Shown: positions 33,769-36,308 of the stretch, one piece after another
How positions within the stretch are numbered: the first letter of the stretch is position 1
How the letters are laid out: each line of letters starts with the position of its first letter
DNA from: Candidatus Hydrogenedens sp.
GTDB lineage: Bacteria > Hydrogenedentota > Hydrogenedentia > Hydrogenedentales > JAEUWI01
Direction of reading: 5' to 3'
Length of the DNA: 36,308 bases
Assembly: GCA_016125095.1 (NCBI GenBank)
Contig: WGMK01000042.1
Coordinates: 1-36,308, forward strand
Translations under genes and position numbers: made by a program
The notes under the pieces: model-generated
What the model was told of the DNA's origin: nothing
Databases searched by the model: none
Seen by the model: the letters and a program-made list of their open reading frames with translations, nothing else

Positions 33769-33900
33769 CCCTCGTTACACCGCCTCACCTCGTTACACTG
33801 CTCTGCGGTGTAACGGGTCTTCGGGCGCTCTGCGCCCCGGGAGGCTCGCGCCGCAGAGCGGCGGAGGGTGCGTTACACCGCAGAGCGGTGGTAACGAGGG
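33769..33900. repeat. 132-bp MITE-like palindromic element
   Basis: The ends are near-perfect inverted repeats: CCCTCGTTACACCGC at 33769-33783 and the complement of CCCTCGTTACCACCGC at 33885-33900. Inside are two related palindromes sharing the CGTTACAC...GTAACG arms (33791-33815 and 33871-33896) and an inner GCTCTGCG/CGCAGAGC stem (33827-33834 with 33852-33859). No coding frame is convincing. It fills most of the 312-bp gap between queG and the phosphatase-family gene. Confidence 0.7.
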
Positions 33901-33920
33901 GAGTTGGTTAAATGAAATGG

Positions 33921-34853
33921 TCACTCCTCGCCCAGCAGCAGGCGTGCGTTGCGCTGCATGCCGGCGTGCTTGGCGCGGCGGATGGCGGACCCGGCAAAGC
34001 GCTCGTCGAAAGCAGCCTCGTCCATCTCGCTGAGCTCGCGCAGGTCGGGATAGGCGGCCCCTTCCCGCTCGGCGAAACCCGGATCGTCGGTTTCTGTCGA
34101 GAACCGATTCCACGGACAGACCTCTTGACAGAGGTCGCAGCCGAACACCCAACCCTCCAGATTATCAGACACAGCTATTGGTATTTCTCGTCTGTTTTCG
34201 ATGGTTTGAAACGATATACATCGATTCGAATCCATCACTCCATCCGCAACGATCGCCTGCGTCGGACAGACCTCGATACAGGCACGGCAGGTTCCACAGC
34301 GTCCGATAACCGGCTTGTCGGGCTGTAATTCAACGGTGGTGGCTACGACCGCCAGAAAGAAATAGGAACCAATATCCTGATTCAGGACGAGGCTGTTCTT
34401 GCCTATCCACCCCACGCCCGCCTTGGCGGCCCAGGCGCGTTCGAGGTAGGGCTGGGCGTCGATGCTGTAATCGCATTGCGCGCCGGTTTCCATCGTTTTG
34501 ATGAATTCGCCCAGTCCGTGCAAGGGCTTCTTGAGCACCTTGTGGTAGTCGCGTCCCCAGGCATAACGCGCCACCTTGCCCTGCCCCGGGGCCGGATCGC
34601 GGCCCTCGTGGTAGTAATTCCGGGCCACCACCACCACCGACCGGACGCCCGGCAGCCGCAGGGAAACGTCTTGCCGGATGTCCTTCGTGCGGGCCATCCA
34701 GTCCATCTCGGCGTGATAGCCCGACGCAAGCCACGCGCCCAGCCGGTCCTCTGGGTCGATGGGCCCCGCCGCCGCGATGCCGCACAGGTCGAAGCCCAGC
34801 TCGCGGGCGTGCTGCTTTACGGCCTCGGCGCGCGCGGCGGGCGAATCGCTCAT
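33921..34853 (-). CDS. queG: Epoxyqueuosine reductase QueG
   Basis: This 310-residue enzyme reduces epoxyqueuosine to queuosine in tRNA, the last step of that modification, using cobalamin and two 4Fe-4S clusters. The N-terminal DUF1730-type part (ELGFDLCGIAAAG, then LRLPGVRSVVVVARNYY) and the RYAWGRDYHKVLK segment are present. The cluster motifs are CGTCRACIEVCP and CDLCQEVCPWN. The C-terminal HEAT-like repeat found in some homologues is absent. ATG 34853 overlaps the upstream SIS gene stop by 4 bp; a longer open frame upstream is only a shadow of that gene. tRNA-Asp(GTC), present in this window, is one of the natural queuosine targets (GUN anticodons). Confidence 0.93.
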   Translation of the reverse strand: MSDSPAARAEAVKQHARELGFDLCGIAAAGPIDPEDRLGAWLASGYHAEMDWMARTKDIRQDVSLRLPGVRSVVVVARNYYHEGRDPAPGQGKVARYAWGRDYHKVLKKPLHGLGEFIKTMETGAQCDYSIDAQPYLERAWAAKAGVGWIGKNSLVLNQDIGSYFFLAVVATTVELQPDKPVIGRCGTCRACIEVCPTQAIVADGVMDSNRCISFQTIENRREIPIAVSDNLEGWVFGCDLCQEVCPWNRFSTETDDPGFAEREGAAYPDLRELSEMDEAAFDERFAGSAIRRAKHAGMQRNARLLLGEE

Positions 34854-35578
34854 CGGAAATGCAGCCGTTCCTGATACCGCGCCAGCAGCTGCGCGTTCCA
34901 GGCGTCGCCCCCCGGCAGGTTGGCGCTCTTGAACACGGGCGGCTCCTGCCCCTGCGCGGCAATGCGGCAGCTGACCTGATAGGTAATCTCCTGCACGATG
35001 GCCGTGTTCACCAGGGTCGAGGTGCCCGAGGCGCGCAGGCTCGTGCCGGGCACTTCGAGGATGGCATCGCCCGGTTCGCCGCAGTTGTCGATCACCACGT
35101 CGCAAAGTTCATAGAGGCGCTGGGGTTCGCCCTCGGGCAGGGCGGCGGCATCGGATTGCGCGACGCAGGTGAGCGCGACCGTCTGCACGCCATGGTCGCG
35201 GGCAAGCCGCGCGAACTCGAGCGGCACCGCGTTTTTGCCGCTGTTGGACACGATAATCAGCACCTCGCCGGGGCGGATATCCTGCTGCTGGAAGATGATG
35301 CGCGCCAGTCCCGGCAGACGTTCCAGCTGCGTGCTCGCCACCGGCCCCTCGTGCTGCATCAGCGAGGGGTACAGGATGGCATTCACCGGCACCAGCCCCC
35401 CCGCGCGGTAGAGCATCTCCTCCCCCGCGATATGCGAATGCCCGGTTCCGAAGACATGCAGCACCCCGCCCGCCAGCAGCGACGCGGCGATACGCTCCAC
35501 CGCGTCCATGATGGCGACGTCCTGGCTCCGCGCCACCTCGTCCAGCAAAGCCCGGGCGCGTTCGAAATACGGCAGCAT
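34850..35578 (-). CDS. SIS-domain sugar isomerase-like protein (UPF0309 type)
   Basis: This 242-residue protein has one SIS (sugar phosphate isomerase) domain. Its phosphosugar-binding loops are FGTGHSHIAGEEMLYRAGG (43-61) and VSNSGKNAVPLEFA (about 109-122), with a helical N-terminus. Family members bind amino-sugar phosphates or act as regulators and isomerases; the exact reaction is unknown. GGAGG lies 7 nt before the ATG. The stop overlaps the queG start (ATGA), so the two are co-translated, though no functional link is known. Confidence 0.82.
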   Translation of the reverse strand: MLPYFERARALLDEVARSQDVAIMDAVERIAASLLAGGVLHVFGTGHSHIAGEEMLYRAGGLVPVNAILYPSLMQHEGPVASTQLERLPGLARIIFQQQDIRPGEVLIIVSNSGKNAVPLEFARLARDHGVQTVALTCVAQSDAAALPEGEPQRLYELCDVVIDNCGEPGDAILEVPGTSLRASGTSTLVNTAIVQEITYQVSCRIAAQGQEPPVFKSANLPGGDAWNAQLLARYQERLHFR

Positions 35579-35756
35579 GATAAGACCTCCGCAACCAGTC
35601 TAACGCGGCAAGAACGCACCACGCCAGCAGCGAGGGCGAAGAACGGTGGGACACGAACACAATGAAGCGAATGTCGCCATGAGGCGAGGACGTTGGTCCG
35701 CCGTCAGGGTTAAGCTCCGGCACCACACCCGCGCGTCAAAGAGGTTGCCTCAAGAT
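35579..35756. other. Gene-free stretch upstream of the SIS gene
   Basis: There is no convincing coding frame. It should hold the promoter of the SIS-queG operon on the minus strand, but no clear -35/-10 pair is seen. The right edge passes into the long direct repeats. Confidence 0.5.
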
Positions 35757-35944
35757 GGCTCGACAGAGTCTCGCCCCACCGTGCAGCCATCTCCTTGCAG
35801 CTTGCTGCTTTGGAGTGCGCAAGACTTGCTTGCGCTTTCGTGGAGGGAGCTTGCTCCCGGCGTTTGCTCGGAGATTGCAGCCGGCCACACGACGACGGGA
35901 GCGACACGCTCCCTAAGCGAAGCGGGAGCTTGCTCCCGCACTCC
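35757..35944. repeat. Long direct repeat, copy A
   Basis: This is a 188-bp unit repeated at 36120-36308. It is made of stacked short hairpins: GCAGC-TT-GCTGC, GCGCAAG/CTTGCGC, GGGAGC-TT-GCTCCC, GGGAGC/GCTCCC with a variable loop, and GCGGGAGC/GCTCCCGC. The segments 35797-35863 and 35893-35944 are nearly identical to copy B, while 35864-35892 differs but keeps its 29-bp length. The first module, 35757-35780, is diverged. Confidence 0.85.
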
Positions 35945-36119
35945 AAGGCGGCTGCGCCGCAGGCGGTGGGGAAAGCATGGCGGCCGAAGCGGAATCTCAA
36001 TGACGGGCCGGCGTCCTCGGATCATGGGACATTCGGCCCACCGACGCGGAGCCATCGCCCCGCCGGAAGCGCTGCTCTCCAGAGCGGCTCTTGGCGCGGA
36101 GGCGTCTTCGCGTCGAGAA
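35945..36119. other. Non-coding spacer between the two long direct repeats
   Basis: No gene is supported. It contains further short inverted repeats such as GCGGC-TGC-GCCGC at 35948-35960 and a GCGCTGCTCTCCAGAGCGG-like fold near 36069-36087, similar in style to the flanking units. Confidence 0.5.
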
Positions 36120-36308
36120 GGCTCGCGGGTACGCTCGCCCTACCTTGCAAGCATCTTCGTGCAGCTTGCTGCCTTGGAGTGCGCAAGACTTGCTTGCGCT
36201 TTCGTGGAGGGAGCTTGCTCCCGGCGTCGTCGGGGCGACCGCGATCTCCGTGCGAGCGACGGGAGCTGTTCGCTCCCTAAGCAAAGCGGGAGCTTGCTCC
36301 CGCACTCC
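36120..36308. repeat. Long direct repeat, copy B, ending at the window edge
   Basis: This is the second 189-bp copy. Its first 25 bp are identical to the repeat inside the membrane protein gene at 9413-9437. Its 3' end, GCACTCC, coincides exactly with the last base of the window and with the end of copy A homology, which suggests that assembly stopped at this repeat. Confidence 0.85.

Noticed and set aside
34854..35105. 84-residue N-terminal extension of QueG
   Set aside because: It lies in the SIS-domain gene in another frame; QueG homology starts at ATG 34853.
35757..36308. CRISPR array or coding gene in the right-end repeats
   Set aside because: There are only two long copies with a 175-bp spacer and no cas genes; the open frames there simply translate the hairpin repeats.

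Overview
The window is a high-GC bacterial segment with 24 protein genes (one of them truncated at its 5' end), one tRNA and several repeat families. The gene set suggests a deeply branching Gram-negative-type lineage of the Planctomycetes/PVC or Candidatus Hydrogenedentota kind: long-form HPF, HPr kinase with HPr and EI, bacillithiol genes, a redoxin-cytochrome-copper monooxygenase fusion, a secreted phosphatase-family protein, and hairpin-rich dispersed repeats. This assignment is inference; no 16S rRNA or ribosomal protein gene is present. Both ends fall inside repeated DNA (an IS30-like terminus on the left, a long direct repeat on the right), so the window may be a complete assembly contig.

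Left part (1-5.3 kb): an IS30-type terminus has cut a hybrid histidine kinase inside its GAF domain. Then come a DtxR-type metal regulator, a secreted redoxin/cytochrome c/copper monooxygenase-like fusion with its own promoter, and a hypothetical membrane protein. A tRNA-Asp(GTC) with promoter and strong terminator follows.

Middle accessory part (5.4-15.5 kb): a beta-lactamase-fold serine hydrolase, an epimerase, a small GGQ release-factor-like protein whose C-terminus is encoded by an intergenic palindrome, two tandem paralogous membrane proteins, a GT-C-like membrane glycosyltransferase, a PIN toxin/antitoxin pair of lower GC, an MFS transporter, an SDR and a ribbon-helix-helix-like protein. 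Gene orientation switches often here.

Core block (15.8-31.7 kb): thirteen genes run on the + strand with mostly tiny gaps or overlaps: hpf - hprK - GH57 glucanotransferase/amylase - ptsH - ptsI - dxr - rseP - lysC - pyk - SAM methyltransferase - bshC - bshB - bshA. The first part keeps the hpf-hprK-ptsH-ptsI order known from the proteobacterial PTS-Ntr locus, with a GH57 enzyme where ptsN/rapZ would be expected and no EII permease in sight. The last part is a complete set of bacillithiol genes preceded by an overlapping methyltransferase, a candidate for making N-methyl-bacillithiol. Carbon-storage turnover, the PEP/pyruvate node (EI, pyruvate kinase), the MEP pathway, envelope proteolysis and thiol redox buffering could therefore be co-expressed.

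Right part (31.7-36.3 kb): a secreted alkaline-phosphatase-superfamily protein, a 132-bp palindromic MITE-like element, queG overlapping a SIS-domain gene, and a 0.7-kb gene-free tail carrying two ~189-bp direct repeats made of nested hairpins. The first module of that repeat also occurs inside the 5' end of one of the tandem membrane protein genes.
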